Assembly: GCA_947624485.1 (NCBI GenBank)
Contig: CANQKM010000002.1
Coordinates: 186,001 to 250,000, forward strand
DNA length: 64,000 bases
Source: an uncultured Clostridia bacterium
GTDB taxonomy: Bacteria; Bacillota; Clostridia; UBA1381
Direction of reading: 5' to 3'
The translations under genes and the position numbers were made by a program. How positions within the stretch are numbered: the first letter of the stretch is position 1; each line of letters begins with the position of its first letter. Below are positions 32,771 to 41,700 of the stretch, one piece after another. Under the pieces are notes generated by a model that worked only from the letters and a program-made list of their open reading frames with translations, had not been told where the DNA came from and searched no databases.

Positions 32771-33670
32771 ATGTTAGACAAGGTAAGACTTTCGTCCGCC
32801 GCGGATGATGTTCGTTACGACGAGCCTATGAGCGAGCATACAACGTTCCGCATAGGCGGAAATGCCGACGCGTTCGTGAGTGCGGCAAACGCTTTGGAAA
32901 TAGGCAAGGTAATACATTTCTGCAAGGATACCGATACGCCGTACGTGATAGTCGGAAACGGCTCTAATCTGCTTGTCGGTGACGGCGGCATACGCGGCGT
33001 TGTCATACACATAGGCAAGGCTATGTCGAAGTGCCGCATAGACGGTACGGAGGTTACGGCGGACGCCGGTATACTGATGTCCGCGCTCGCGCATAATATT
33101 TTAGAGGCGCGTCTTACGGGCTTTGAGTTCGCGGCTGGTATCCCGGGAACGCTCGGCGGCGGAATATTCATGAACGCCGGCGCTTACGGCGGCGAGCTTA
33201 AGGATATAATAGAGACGGTGACGTTTATCGCTCCCGACGGACTTATAAAGACGGAAACGGCTGATAAGCTCGGCTTCGGGTACAGGACAAGCGTTTTCAC
33301 CGAGGGCGGCTACACGATTTTATCGTGTAAAATGCGCCTTGAAGAAGGAAATTACGATGAGATAAAGGAGCGCATGGCGGAGCTTAGCCGCCGACGCGCC
33401 GAAAAGCAGCCGCTCACGCAGCCGTCGGCGGGCAGCACTTTTAAGCGTCCCGAGGGGTATTTCGCCGGAAAGCTCATACAGGACGCGGGACTTATGGGCT
33501 GCAAGATAGGCGGCGCAATGGTGAGCGACAAGCACGCCGGCTTTGTCGTGAACGACGGCACTGCGACGGCAAAGGACGTAACGGCGCTGATCAAATATAT
33601 TCAAAAGGCGGTAAACGATAAATTCGGCGTAATGCTTGAGCCGGAGGTCAGATTTATAGGAGAGGCGTAA
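32771..33670 (+). CDS. murB: UDP-N-acetylenolpyruvoylglucosamine reductase
   Basis: A 299-residue FAD enzyme making UDP-MurNAc for peptidoglycan. FAD-binding motifs are YVIVGNGSNLLVGDGGIRGV and GIPGTLGGGIFMNAGAYGGE; the catalytic Ser is in QPSAGSTFKRPEG and the Glu near EPEVRFIGE. The ATG at 32771 has GGAGG 7 nt upstream; an in-frame ATG at 32732 would overlap the preceding gene and is rejected. It ends one base before rapZ. Confidence 0.95.
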   Translation: MLDKVRLSSAADDVRYDEPMSEHTTFRIGGNADAFVSAANALEIGKVIHFCKDTDTPYVIVGNGSNLLVGDGGIRGVVIHIGKAMSKCRIDGTEVTADAGILMSALAHNILEARLTGFEFAAGIPGTLGGGIFMNAGAYGGELKDIIETVTFIAPDGLIKTETADKLGFGYRTSVFTEGGYTILSCKMRLEEGNYDEIKERMAELSRRRAEKQPLTQPSAGSTFKRPEGYFAGKLIQDAGLMGCKIGGAMVSDKHAGFVVNDGTATAKDVTALIKYIQKAVNDKFGVMLEPEVRFIGEA

Positions 33671-33671
33671 T

Positions 33672-34529
33672 ATGCGGTACACAATCGTAACCGGAATGTC
33701 GGGCAGCGGAAAAACAAAGGTAATACGTTATCTGGAGGACATGGGGTACTTCTGTATCGACAACATGCCCCCGGTTCTTATACCCAAATTTTCCGAAATG
33801 CTCTCGGCTGTGAACGGTAATTTCAACAACGTCGCGCTCGTAATAGACATACGCGTCGGAAATATGATAAACGAGCTGTTAAAGCAGATAGATGAGCTTA
33901 AAAGAAAGGGCTACGACTGCACGCTTCTGTACCTTGACGCGAACGACGAAACGCTTGTGAAGCGGTACAAGGAGACGCGCCGCTCGCACCCGCTGCAGGG
34001 CGATGGCGGACTGCTCGAAGCGATACGCACCGAGCGCGGTATGCTGTCCGCGCTGTTTGACGACGCTGACTACGTAATTGACACGTCGGATCTGACGGCG
34101 GCACAGCTTTTGTCGAAGCTGAAGGAAATATACGCGCCAGCGTCAACGGGACAGAGCCTTAAAATAAACGTTATGGCGTTCGGCTACAAGTACGGTATGC
34201 CGCTTGACGCAGACCTTGTTTTTGACGTGCGCTGTTTCCCGAACCCGTTTTACATCGACGAGCTTAAACGTCTTACGGGCAACGATAAAGCCGTTCAGGA
34301 CTACGTTATGTCGTTCCCGACGGCTGTCGAATTTATGAAAAAGCTTGAGGATTTAATGTCATTTATGATACCCCTCTACATCGAGGAGGGCAAAATATCG
34401 CTCACGATAGCTATAGGCTGCACGGGCGGCAAGCACAGAAGCGTTACAATGACGAATAAGCTGGCGGATTATTTGAAGTCGGAAAATTACGACGTAAACG
34501 TTTCATACAGGGATTTGGGCAAGGAGTAA
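33672..34529 (+). CDS. rapZ: RapZ/YvcJ-family nucleotide-binding protein
   Basis: A 285-residue P-loop protein: TGMSGSGKTKVIRYLEDMG at the start, LFLDA-like LLYLDANDETLVKRYKETRR, and the C-terminal VFDVRCFPNPFY and AIGCTGGKHRSVTM. In E. coli RapZ delivers sRNA to RNase E and senses amino-sugar; in Bacillota YvcJ affects competence. It starts one base after murB and precedes yvcK by 13 bp, the canonical order. Confidence 0.95.
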   Translation: MRYTIVTGMSGSGKTKVIRYLEDMGYFCIDNMPPVLIPKFSEMLSAVNGNFNNVALVIDIRVGNMINELLKQIDELKRKGYDCTLLYLDANDETLVKRYKETRRSHPLQGDGGLLEAIRTERGMLSALFDDADYVIDTSDLTAAQLLSKLKEIYAPASTGQSLKINVMAFGYKYGMPLDADLVFDVRCFPNPFYIDELKRLTGNDKAVQDYVMSFPTAVEFMKKLEDLMSFMIPLYIEEGKISLTIAIGCTGGKHRSVTMTNKLADYLKSENYDVNVSYRDLGKE

Positions 34530-34542
34530 GGAGCGGAGCGGA

Positions 34543-35505
34543 ATGTTATCTGATACGCGCGTTGCGGCAATCGGCGGCGGCACGGGGCTGTCGACGATGC
34601 TCAAGGGCTTAAAATTACATACTCACAATATAACGGCGGTCGTGACCGTCGCGGACGACGGCGGCTCGTCGGGGGTGCTTCGGAGCGACCTCGGCATGGC
34701 TGCGCCCGGCGATATAAGAAACTGCGTGAACGCCCTCGCGGAGGTCGATCCCGTAATGGGCGAGCTTTTGAACTTCCGTTTTAAGGACGGGAGCCTTAAA
34801 GGTCACAGTCTCGGCAATCTTTTTCTCGCCGCGCTTAACGAAACGTCGTCGAGCTTTGACGAGGCGGTAAAGAAATTCAGCCGTCTCGCGGGTGTTGTCG
34901 GGACGGTGTACCCGGTGACGAACGAGGCGGTGACGCTGAGCGCGTTTCTGGAGGACGGCACGGTCATAGAGGGCGAGAGCAACATTGGACACCGCCGCGG
35001 CGGACAGTCCTCGCCGATAGACAGAGTGACGCTTACGCCCGAAATGCCGAAACCGGTCGGGGGAGTTATACGCGCGATAGAGAAAGCGGATATAATAGTA
35101 ATGGGACCGGGCAGCCTCTACACAAGCATAATACCGAATTTGCTCGTGGACGGCGTCGCTGACGCGATAAAGGCGAGCAAAGCCGTTAAAATATACGTGT
35201 GCAACATAATGACGCAGGGCGGTGAAACGGAGGGCTACACCGCGTCAGAGCATTTGAAGGCGATTGAAAAGCACTCGTACGAGGGCATAGCGGACGCGGT
35301 TATAGTGAATAACGCGCCCGTACCCGAAAGCCTTCTCGAGTTGTACGCCGAGGAACACGCGGCTGCGGTGACGGTGGACGAGGACGAGCTTGTAAAGCGC
35401 GCGGCGCTTGTGCAGGGCAATATGCTGCTCGTAAAGGACGGCAAGGTGCGCCACAATTTCAGCCGTCTTGCGCGAACGATCATGAGGATAGGCTCGGAAT
35501 TGTAA
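34543..35505 (+). CDS. yvcK: YvcK-family (CofD-like) gluconeogenesis factor
   Basis: A 320-residue protein with the nucleotide-binding start VAAIGGGTGLSTMLKGLK, then VVTVADDGGSSGVLRSDLGM and LKGHSLGNLFLAAL, EGESNIGHRRG, and MGPGSLYTSIIPNLLV. YvcK binds UDP-GlcNAc and is needed for growth on gluconeogenic carbon and for cell shape, which suits a uronate user. GGAGCGGAG precedes the ATG. Confidence 0.95.
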   Translation: MLSDTRVAAIGGGTGLSTMLKGLKLHTHNITAVVTVADDGGSSGVLRSDLGMAAPGDIRNCVNALAEVDPVMGELLNFRFKDGSLKGHSLGNLFLAALNETSSSFDEAVKKFSRLAGVVGTVYPVTNEAVTLSAFLEDGTVIEGESNIGHRRGGQSSPIDRVTLTPEMPKPVGGVIRAIEKADIIVMGPGSLYTSIIPNLLVDGVADAIKASKAVKIYVCNIMTQGGETEGYTASEHLKAIEKHSYEGIADAVIVNNAPVPESLLELYAEEHAAAVTVDEDELVKRAALVQGNMLLVKDGKVRHNFSRLARTIMRIGSEL

Positions 35506-35528
35506 AATATATTGAAAGGGATGTGGAT

Positions 35529-36386
35529 ATGTCTTTTTCATCGGATGTAAAGGAAAGGCTGTGCCGCGCGGAATTTGTATGCCCGAAGTGCCGTTTGTAC
35601 GAAACGGCGGGCGCGCTCGCGTTCGGCGGACGGATAAGCGGCACGGAAATCAAATTCACGACTGAAAGCGGTGCGGCAATGGAGCGCGTCAAAAAGGATA
35701 TAGCGGACGAGTTCGGCATAAACGCGCGCGTTGAATACGGAACGCGTTCGTATCGCATAGTAATAGACGATATTTACAGCGTTGAAAACATAAAAGGCGG
35801 TATATCGCCGGCGGGCGGTGTACCGTTTTCGTGTTGCAGGGCGGCGTACGCCAGAGGCGCGTTTCTCGGCGGCGGCTCGGTAACGGATCCCAACAAGAGC
35901 TACCACATCGAGTTTGACACACGCGATAAAAACGGCGCGCTGCTTTTGCAAAGGCTCACAGCTAAGGACGGGTTTGACGTTAAAATAACGGAGCGAAAGG
36001 GTGTTTACGTGCTTTACATGAAGGGCGGCGAAAAAATTGCAGACCTCCTGGGTTACATGGGCGCGGCAACGGGCGCGTTTGAGATGTATTCGGTGCAGAT
36101 AGAACGCGATATGCGCAACAGCGTCAACCGCCGCGTCAACTGCGAAACGGCGAACACCGACAAGTCCGCGCAGGCGTCGTCGAAGCACCTAACGGCAATC
36201 AAGAAAATACGCCGCGCCGGTAAGTGGGACAAGCTGCCCGATGTTTTGAAGGAAATAGGACGGCTGCGCGAGGAGTACCCCGAGGACAGTTTGAAGGAGC
36301 TTGGAGAGAAAACAAACCCGCCGATTGGTAAGTCGGGGGTAAATCATAGATTAAACCGGATTTTGGATTTCGCGGAGGAGTTGTAG
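35529..36386 (+). CDS. whiA: DNA-binding protein WhiA
   Basis: A 285-residue protein with a LAGLIDADG-like N-terminal domain (CCRAAYARGAFLGGGSVTDP, about 95-115) and a C-terminal helix-turn-helix (LGEKTNPPIGKSGVNHRLNR). In Bacillota it influences division and chromosome segregation. The start MSFSSDVKERLCRAEF at 35529 has GAAAGGG 8 nt upstream and is preferred to the GTG at 35523. Its TAG stop begins a GTAGGGGCGG repeat unit. Confidence 0.95.
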   Translation: MSFSSDVKERLCRAEFVCPKCRLYETAGALAFGGRISGTEIKFTTESGAAMERVKKDIADEFGINARVEYGTRSYRIVIDDIYSVENIKGGISPAGGVPFSCCRAAYARGAFLGGGSVTDPNKSYHIEFDTRDKNGALLLQRLTAKDGFDVKITERKGVYVLYMKGGEKIADLLGYMGAATGAFEMYSVQIERDMRNSVNRRVNCETANTDKSAQASSKHLTAIKKIRRAGKWDKLPDVLKEIGRLREEYPEDSLKELGEKTNPPIGKSGVNHRLNRILDFAEEL

Positions 36387-36424
36387 GGGCGGATATTATC
36401 CGCCCGCGTTTGCGGCACACCGCC

Positions 36425-36570
36425 GTAGGGGCGAACCGTGTTCGCCTGCAAACCCCTCAGTCGCGCAAGCGCGACAGCTCCCCTAATAGGGGAGCCTTAC
36501 AATGTGAGCCGCCCGTCGTATGGCTCCCCTATTAGGGGAGCTGTCACACGTAAGTGTGACTGAGGGGTTT
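36425..36570. repeat. MITE-like palindromic element, copy 3
   Basis: Starts with the same 22-nt unit as copy 1 (GTAGGGGCGAACCGTGTTCG, then CC). Then inverted halves: AAACCCCTCAGTCGCGC, GCGCGAC and AGCTCCCCTAATAGGGGAGC on the left; GCTCCCCTATTAGGGGAGCT, GTCACACGTAAGTGTGAC and TGAGGGGTTT on the right. It fills the whiA-dnaE gap almost completely. Confidence 0.8.
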
Positions 36571-36600
36571 TATCACAATCATAAAAAAGGAGGAAACACC

Positions 36601-39600
36601 ATGCAATTCTGTCATTTACACACGCACACCGAATACAGCCTGCTTGACGGTGAGGCGAGCATAAAAAAGCTTATCGCGCGCGTCAAGGAGCTTGGCATGA
36701 CCTCCTGCGCGATAACCGACCACGGCTCGATGTACGGCGTAGTCGATTTTTACCGCGAAGCGAAGGCGCAGGGTATACACCCCGTGATAGGCTGCGAGGT
36801 GTACGTCGCGCCGAGAAAGCACACCGACAAGGTGTACGACATTGACAACAAAAACAGCCACCTCATACTTCTTGCGGAAAATCAAACGGGCTATCAAAAC
36901 CTTATAAAGCTTGTGTCAACGGCGTATATAGACGGCTTTTACTACAAGCCGAGAATTGACTTTGAGCTTCTAAAGGCGCACCACGAGGGGCTTATTGCAT
37001 TAAGCGCGTGCGTCGCGGGCGAAGTGCCGAAGGCTCTTCTGCGCGGCGACTACGACGGCGCGAAGGAAACCGCGCTGCGCTGCCTCGACGTAATGGGCGA
37101 GGGGAACTATTTCCTCGAAATACAGGATCACGGTCTCGCGGAGGAAAAACGCATAATCCCCGATATGATGAGGCTGTCGAAGGAAACGGGTATCGGTCTT
37201 GTTGCGACGAACGACATACACTACCTCACGAAAAACGACGCGAAGTACCAGGACATTCTGATGTGCATACAAATGGAAAAAAAGGTACAGGATCCCGACC
37301 GCATGAAGTTTGAGACGGAGGAATTTTATATAAAGTCGCCGGAGCAGATGTCGGAGCTTTTTGACTACGCGCCGGAGGCGATAGAGAACACGCAGAAAAT
37401 CGCCGACAGGTGTCACGTTGAATTTGACTTTAATACGCGCCACCTGCCAGCGTACGACGTGCCGGACGGTAAGGACGCGTATGCGTATCTTAGGGAGCTT
37501 TGCGGGACGGGACTTGAAAAACGCTACAGCCCCGTCACGGACGAGCTTAAAGACCGCCTTAATTACGAGCTCGGCGTTATAAGCAGCATGGGCTTTGTGG
37601 ACTACTTCCTCATAGTGTGGGATTTTATAAATTTTGCGAAAAACAACGGCGTAATGGTAGGACCGGGACGCGGCAGCGCGGTCGGCAGTCTCGTGTCGTA
37701 CTGTCTCGGCATAACGAACGTCGATCCGATAAGGTACTCGCTGATTTTTGAGCGCTTCCTAAATCCGGAGCGCGTGAGTATGCCGGATATAGATATAGAT
37801 TTCGCGCCGGACGGACGGCAGAAAATCATAGAATACGTCGTGCGGAAGTACGGCGAGGGACAGGTCGCGCAGATAGTGACGTTCGGCACGATGAAGGCGA
37901 AGCTCGCGATACGCGACGTGGGACGCGCGCTCGACATTCCGTACGCTGAGGTTGACAAGGTGGCAAAGCTCGTGCCGTTCGACCTCAAAATGACGATACG
38001 CAAGGCTCTCGACATATCGACGGAGCTTAACGCGCTCTACGAGAACGATCCGAAAATAAAAGAACTGCTCGACTCGTCAATGGCTCTCGAGGGACTGCCG
38101 CGCCACGCGTCAACGCACGCGGCGGGCGTGGTTATAACGAGCGAACCGCTTGTGAATTACGTGCCGCTCCAGCTTAACGCCGACAACTTTATACAGACGC
38201 AGTTCCCGAAGGACACCGTTGAAAGCCTCGGACTGCTCAAAATGGACTTTCTGGGACTCCGCAATCTGACGGTAATCGAAAACGCCATAAAAATCATAAA
38301 GAAAACGCGCGGCGCGGACATTGACATAGACAACGTGGACTTCAACATAAAAGAGGTGTACGACCTCATATCGTCGGGCAACACCGACGGCGTGTTCCAG
38401 CTTGAAAGCGCGGGTATGCAGTCGTTCATGCAGGAAATGCGCCCGACGTGCTTCGAGGACGTTACGGCAGGCATATCGCTGTACCGCCCGGGGCCAATGG
38501 AGCAGATACCGCGCTACATCAGCAACAAGGCGCACCCCGAAAAAATCACGTACAAGCACCCGCTGCTCGAGGGCATATTAAACAGCACCTACGGCTGTAT
38601 GCTCTACCAGGAGCAGATACTTCAGATAGTGCGCACGCTCGCGGGTTACTCGCTCGGCAGAGCGGACATAATGCGCCGCGCGATAAGCAAGAAAAAAGAA
38701 GAGCAGATGAAGATAGAGCGTAAAAACTTCATCTACGGCAGCGACGACGGCGAAATTCCGGGCTGTATCAAAAACGGCATAGACGAGGCGACCGCGACGG
38801 CTATATTTGACGAGATGAGCGATTTCGCAAATTACGGCTTCAACAAGTCCCACGCGGCGGCATATGCCGTTGTGGCGTACCAGACGGCGTACCTCAAAAA
38901 ATTCTATCCCGTGGAGTTTATGGCGGCGCTCATTTCGAGCATAGACGACACCGATAAAATAAACCACTATATACAAAACTGCGCCGACATGGGCATAGAC
39001 CGTCTGCCGCCCGACGTGAACAAGTCCGAGGACACGTTTACGGTCGAGAACGGCTCGATACGGTTCGGACTGTCGGCGGTAAAGAACGTCGGACGCGCGA
39101 TGATCGTGAGCCTTGTAAACGAGCGTAAGCGCGGCGGCGAATTCAAGAGCTTTTCGGATTTTATAGAGCGTATGGCGGGCGGCGAGATGAACAAGCGCGC
39201 TCTCGAGGGACTTATAAACTGCGGAGCGTTCGACTCTATGGGTATCAAGCGGTCGCAGCTTCTTGCCGTTTACGAAAGCGCGCTCGAAGGTACGGCAAAG
39301 GCTGCGCGCGACAACATAGCCGGTCAGGTGTCGCTGTTCGACGATATCGACGACGCGGACGCGGAAATGGAGTTTCCCGACATAGAGGAGCTTGACAAAA
39401 AGACGCTCCTGAAGCTCGAAAAGCAGTCAACGGGAATGTACTTTTCAGGTCACCCGATGGAGGAATACGCCGACAGGATAAAGAAGCTCACACGCTACAA
39501 CATAGGCGACGTTTTATCGAGCGTACACCGCGACGAGGACGGCAACTACCGCGCCTCCGAGGGCGGAATAAAGGACGATGAGATGATAGTTATATGCGCC

Positions 39601-40074
39601 GCCGTAGCGTCGAGGAAGAACAAGACGACGCGCAGCGCGAACGCGCAGATGGCGTTTCTGACGCTTGAGGACATATACGGCTCGGTCGAGTGCATAGTGT
39701 TCCCGAAGGTGCTTGCCGAATATTCGCCCATTCTCACCGAGGACAACCTTATAGCGGTGACGGCGAGACTCAGCATACGCGAGGACGAAGAGCCGAAGCT
39801 TTTAATGCAGTCGGCTCTGCCGATAGAGGAGGCTCTCGCAAGCAAAATCGAACCCAAGCGGCTCTATATACAGCTTGACACGCGCAGCGAGGAAAATCTC
39901 GAGGCTGTGTCGGAGGCGCTTGCGCCGTACGGCGGCGATATGGAGGTGCGGCTGTTCTTCCGCGACACGAAACAAATTACGCGTGCGCCGCGCAGACTGT
40001 ACTTTAACGGCACTGCGGGAGCGGTCGAGGATTTAAAATCCGTTTTCGGCGAGGAAAACGTGAAAATAAAATAA
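36601..40074 (+). CDS. dnaE: DNA polymerase III subunit alpha
   Basis: A 1157-residue DnaE-type replicative polymerase. PHP domain first (CHLHTHTEYSLLDGEASIKK, about 3-200), then the polymerase core with VGPGRGSAVGSLVSYCLGI and the catalytic aspartates in MPDIDIDFAPDGRQK, the YQEQIL and FNKSHAAAYAVVAYQTAYLK segments, a helix-hairpin-helix region, and a C-terminal OB fold. AAAGGAGGAAACACC precedes the ATG at 36601; an upstream extension runs into the repeat and is rejected. It leads towards pfkA and pyk, a common clostridial order. Confidence 0.96.
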   Translation: MQFCHLHTHTEYSLLDGEASIKKLIARVKELGMTSCAITDHGSMYGVVDFYREAKAQGIHPVIGCEVYVAPRKHTDKVYDIDNKNSHLILLAENQTGYQNLIKLVSTAYIDGFYYKPRIDFELLKAHHEGLIALSACVAGEVPKALLRGDYDGAKETALRCLDVMGEGNYFLEIQDHGLAEEKRIIPDMMRLSKETGIGLVATNDIHYLTKNDAKYQDILMCIQMEKKVQDPDRMKFETEEFYIKSPEQMSELFDYAPEAIENTQKIADRCHVEFDFNTRHLPAYDVPDGKDAYAYLRELCGTGLEKRYSPVTDELKDRLNYELGVISSMGFVDYFLIVWDFINFAKNNGVMVGPGRGSAVGSLVSYCLGITNVDPIRYSLIFERFLNPERVSMPDIDIDFAPDGRQKIIEYVVRKYGEGQVAQIVTFGTMKAKLAIRDVGRALDIPYAEVDKVAKLVPFDLKMTIRKALDISTELNALYENDPKIKELLDSSMALEGLPRHASTHAAGVVITSEPLVNYVPLQLNADNFIQTQFPKDTVESLGLLKMDFLGLRNLTVIENAIKIIKKTRGADIDIDNVDFNIKEVYDLISSGNTDGVFQLESAGMQSFMQEMRPTCFEDVTAGISLYRPGPMEQIPRYISNKAHPEKITYKHPLLEGILNSTYGCMLYQEQILQIVRTLAGYSLGRADIMRRAISKKKEEQMKIERKNFIYGSDDGEIPGCIKNGIDEATATAIFDEMSDFANYGFNKSHAAAYAVVAYQTAYLKKFYPVEFMAALISSIDDTDKINHYIQNCADMGIDRLPPDVNKSEDTFTVENGSIRFGLSAVKNVGRAMIVSLVNERKRGGEFKSFSDFIERMAGGEMNKRALEGLINCGAFDSMGIKRSQLLAVYESALEGTAKAARDNIAGQVSLFDDIDDADAEMEFPDIEELDKKTLLKLEKQSTGMYFSGHPMEEYADRIKKLTRYNIGDVLSSVHRDEDGNYRASEGGIKDDEMIVICAAVASRKNKTTRSANAQMAFLTLEDIYGSVECIVFPKVLAEYSPILTEDNLIAVTARLSIREDEEPKLLMQSALPIEEALASKIEPKRLYIQLDTRSEENLEAVSEALAPYGGDMEVRLFFRDTKQITRAPRRLYFNGTAGAVEDLKSVFGEENVKIK

Positions 40075-40129
40075 ATCGGTAAAACTAACCAAAAAATATC
40101 CCTCTGCCAATAATTTAACGCTTTAGGAC

Positions 40130-40158
40130 TTGCAAAATAAGAGAAAATATAGTATTAT
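40130..40158 (+). promoter_or_regulatory. promoter of mtrB and following genes
   Basis: TTGCAA (40130-40135), 17-nt spacer, TATTAT (40153-40158). The 40075-40191 gap holds nothing else clear, and no regular run of GAG/UAG triplets. Confidence 0.55.
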
Positions 40159-40197
40159 ATATAGAGTATATTCGAGATTGGACGGGGAGAGATGAGT

Positions 40198-40410
40198 ATG
40201 GACGACTATATTGTTATAAAGGCGCTCGAAAACGGCGTCAACATTATAGGACTGACGAGAGGCAAGGATACGAAATTTCACCATACCGAGAAGCTTGACA
40301 AGGGCGAGGTTTACGTGGCGCAGTTCACGGAGGTAACGTCGGCTATCAAGATTAACGGCAAGGCGGAGATATACACCAAACACGGCAAGGTAATGTCGGA
40401 CGAGAGGTAA
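40198..40410 (+). CDS. mtrB: trp RNA-binding attenuation protein (TRAP)
   Basis: A 70-residue protein nearly identical in pattern to B. subtilis [62 protein letters not shown] forms an 11-subunit ring that, with tryptophan bound, wraps GAG/UAG repeats in trp leaders. The Lys and Arg residues for RNA binding and the Thr/His tryptophan-site residues are present. The ATG at 40198 suits GGGGAGA better than the ATG at 40192. No trp gene or anti-TRAP is in the window; its targets must be elsewhere. Confidence 0.9.
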   Translation: MDDYIVIKALENGVNIIGLTRGKDTKFHHTEKLDKGEVYVAQFTEVTSAIKINGKAEIYTKHGKVMSDER

Positions 40411-40437
40411 ACTTTTCCTTCGCGGGAGGATATTAAA

Positions 40438-40635
40438 ATGTGGACTGTAATTTATGTGTCACAGTCGCCGGAAACGGCGAAAAAGCTTGCGGACGCACTT
40501 GACAAGAACGGCATAGTCTCAAAGGTGAGACAGTCGGGCGGCGACGGCGAAAGTCAGGGCTGCTGCGAGGTGCTTGTGCCGGATACCGAAATGGAAGCGG
40601 CGCAGGACCTGATTATTGAAAACGATTTATTTTAA
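40438..40635 (+). CDS. DUF2007-like small protein
   Basis: A 65-residue protein: WTVIYVSQSPETAKKLADAL, NGIVSKVRQ, CEVLVPDTEMEAAQDLIIE. This ferredoxin-like alpha/beta pattern matches small proteins commonly found just upstream of pfkA in Clostridia (similar to the DUF2007 putative signal-transducing family). Function unknown. GGGAGG precedes the ATG; 19 bp separate it from pfkA, so they are co-transcribed. Confidence 0.75.
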   Translation: MWTVIYVSQSPETAKKLADALDKNGIVSKVRQSGGDGESQGCCEVLVPDTEMEAAQDLIIENDLF

Positions 40636-40654
40636 TACGGTGGGAGGACTCAGG

Positions 40655-41632
40655 ATGGAACACAGAAATATAAGAACAATAGGTGTACTGACTTCGGGCG
40701 GCGACGCTCCCGGTATGAACGCGGCGATACGCGCCGTTGTCAGAGTAGGCTCGTATTACGGACTTCGGGTATTCGGCGTAAAGCGCGGATATAACGGACT
40801 TATAAAGGGCGACCTCGTCGAGATGAACGCGAGAAGCGTTTCCGAAACGCTCCAGAGAGGCGGCACGATACTTCAAACGGCGCGCTGCCTTGAATTTAAG
40901 GAGGAAGAGGGCGTTAAGAAGGCTGTCGAGATAGCAAGGGTATTCGGGCTTGACGGACTTATCGTAATAGGCGGCGACGGCTCGTTCCGCGGCGCGCGCG
41001 ACCTGTGCCGTCACGGTCTGCCGACGATAGCCATGCCCGGCACGATAGACAATGACATCAGCTGCAGCGAGTACACCGTCGGCTACGACACGTGCCTTAA
41101 CACCGTTAAGGACGCGGTGGACAAGATAAGAGACACCGCGCAGAGCCACGAGCGCTGCTCGATTATCGAGGTAATGGGACGAGCAGCCGGTTACATCGCG
41201 ATTCAGGCGGGTATAGCGTGCGGCGCGGAGGTAATTCTCGTGCCGGAAAAGAAATGGAGCTTTGACGAGGATGTGCTGCGCCCCATTCTCGAAGGCAAGT
41301 CGAGGGGAAGAAAGCACTCAATCATCATCGTTGCCGAGGGTATCGGCGGCGTTATCGAAATGGCGAAGGAAATCGAGGAAAAGACCGGTATCGAGTCGAG
41401 AGCGACGATTTTAGGTCACGTACAGCGCGGCGGAAGCCCGACGGTGCGCGACAGAGTTGTCGCGAGTGAAATGGGCGGTATGGCGGTCGAGCTTCTTCTG
41501 CAGGGCAAGCAAAACAGAATTGTCTGCATGAGAGACCACATCATCACCGACGTTGACATCGAGGAAGGTCTCAGCATGACGAAGGAGCTTCCGCAGCAGC
41601 TTGTGGACCTCGCGAAAAAGCTCAGCGTGTGA
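40655..41632 (+). CDS. pfkA: ATP-dependent 6-phosphofructokinase
   Basis: A 325-residue glycolytic enzyme phosphorylating fructose 6-phosphate. IGVLTSGGDAPGMNAAIRAV (ATP loop), GDGSFRGA, AMPGTIDNDISCSEYTVGYD (catalytic Asp) and LGHVQRGGSPT (substrate loop) are all present. GGD in the first motif and Gly in GGDGS indicate ATP rather than PPi as donor. The ATG at 40655 has GGGAGG; the longer in-frame start at 40616 overlaps the previous gene. A hairpin follows. Confidence 0.96.
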   Translation: MEHRNIRTIGVLTSGGDAPGMNAAIRAVVRVGSYYGLRVFGVKRGYNGLIKGDLVEMNARSVSETLQRGGTILQTARCLEFKEEEGVKKAVEIARVFGLDGLIVIGGDGSFRGARDLCRHGLPTIAMPGTIDNDISCSEYTVGYDTCLNTVKDAVDKIRDTAQSHERCSIIEVMGRAAGYIAIQAGIACGAEVILVPEKKWSFDEDVLRPILEGKSRGRKHSIIIVAEGIGGVIEMAKEIEEKTGIESRATILGHVQRGGSPTVRDRVVASEMGGMAVELLLQGKQNRIVCMRDHIITDVDIEEGLSMTKELPQQLVDLAKKLSV

Positions 41633-41640
41633 ATATATTT

Positions 41641-41669
41641 AAAGGTGTTGTTTCCGCGGCACCTTTTTG
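41641..41669 (+). terminator. weak terminator or attenuator between pfkA and pyk
   Basis: AAAGGTG pairs with CACCTTT ahead of TTTTGT; the loop is large, so partial read-through into pyk is likely. Confidence 0.5.
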
Positions 41670-41700
41670 TATTATACAAGAAAGGGAGGGTATATAAATT

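Noticed and set aside
40079-40191. TRAP-binding array in the mtrB leader (autoregulation)
   Set aside because: A few GAG/TAG triplets occur but not in a regular run with 2-3 nt spacing.
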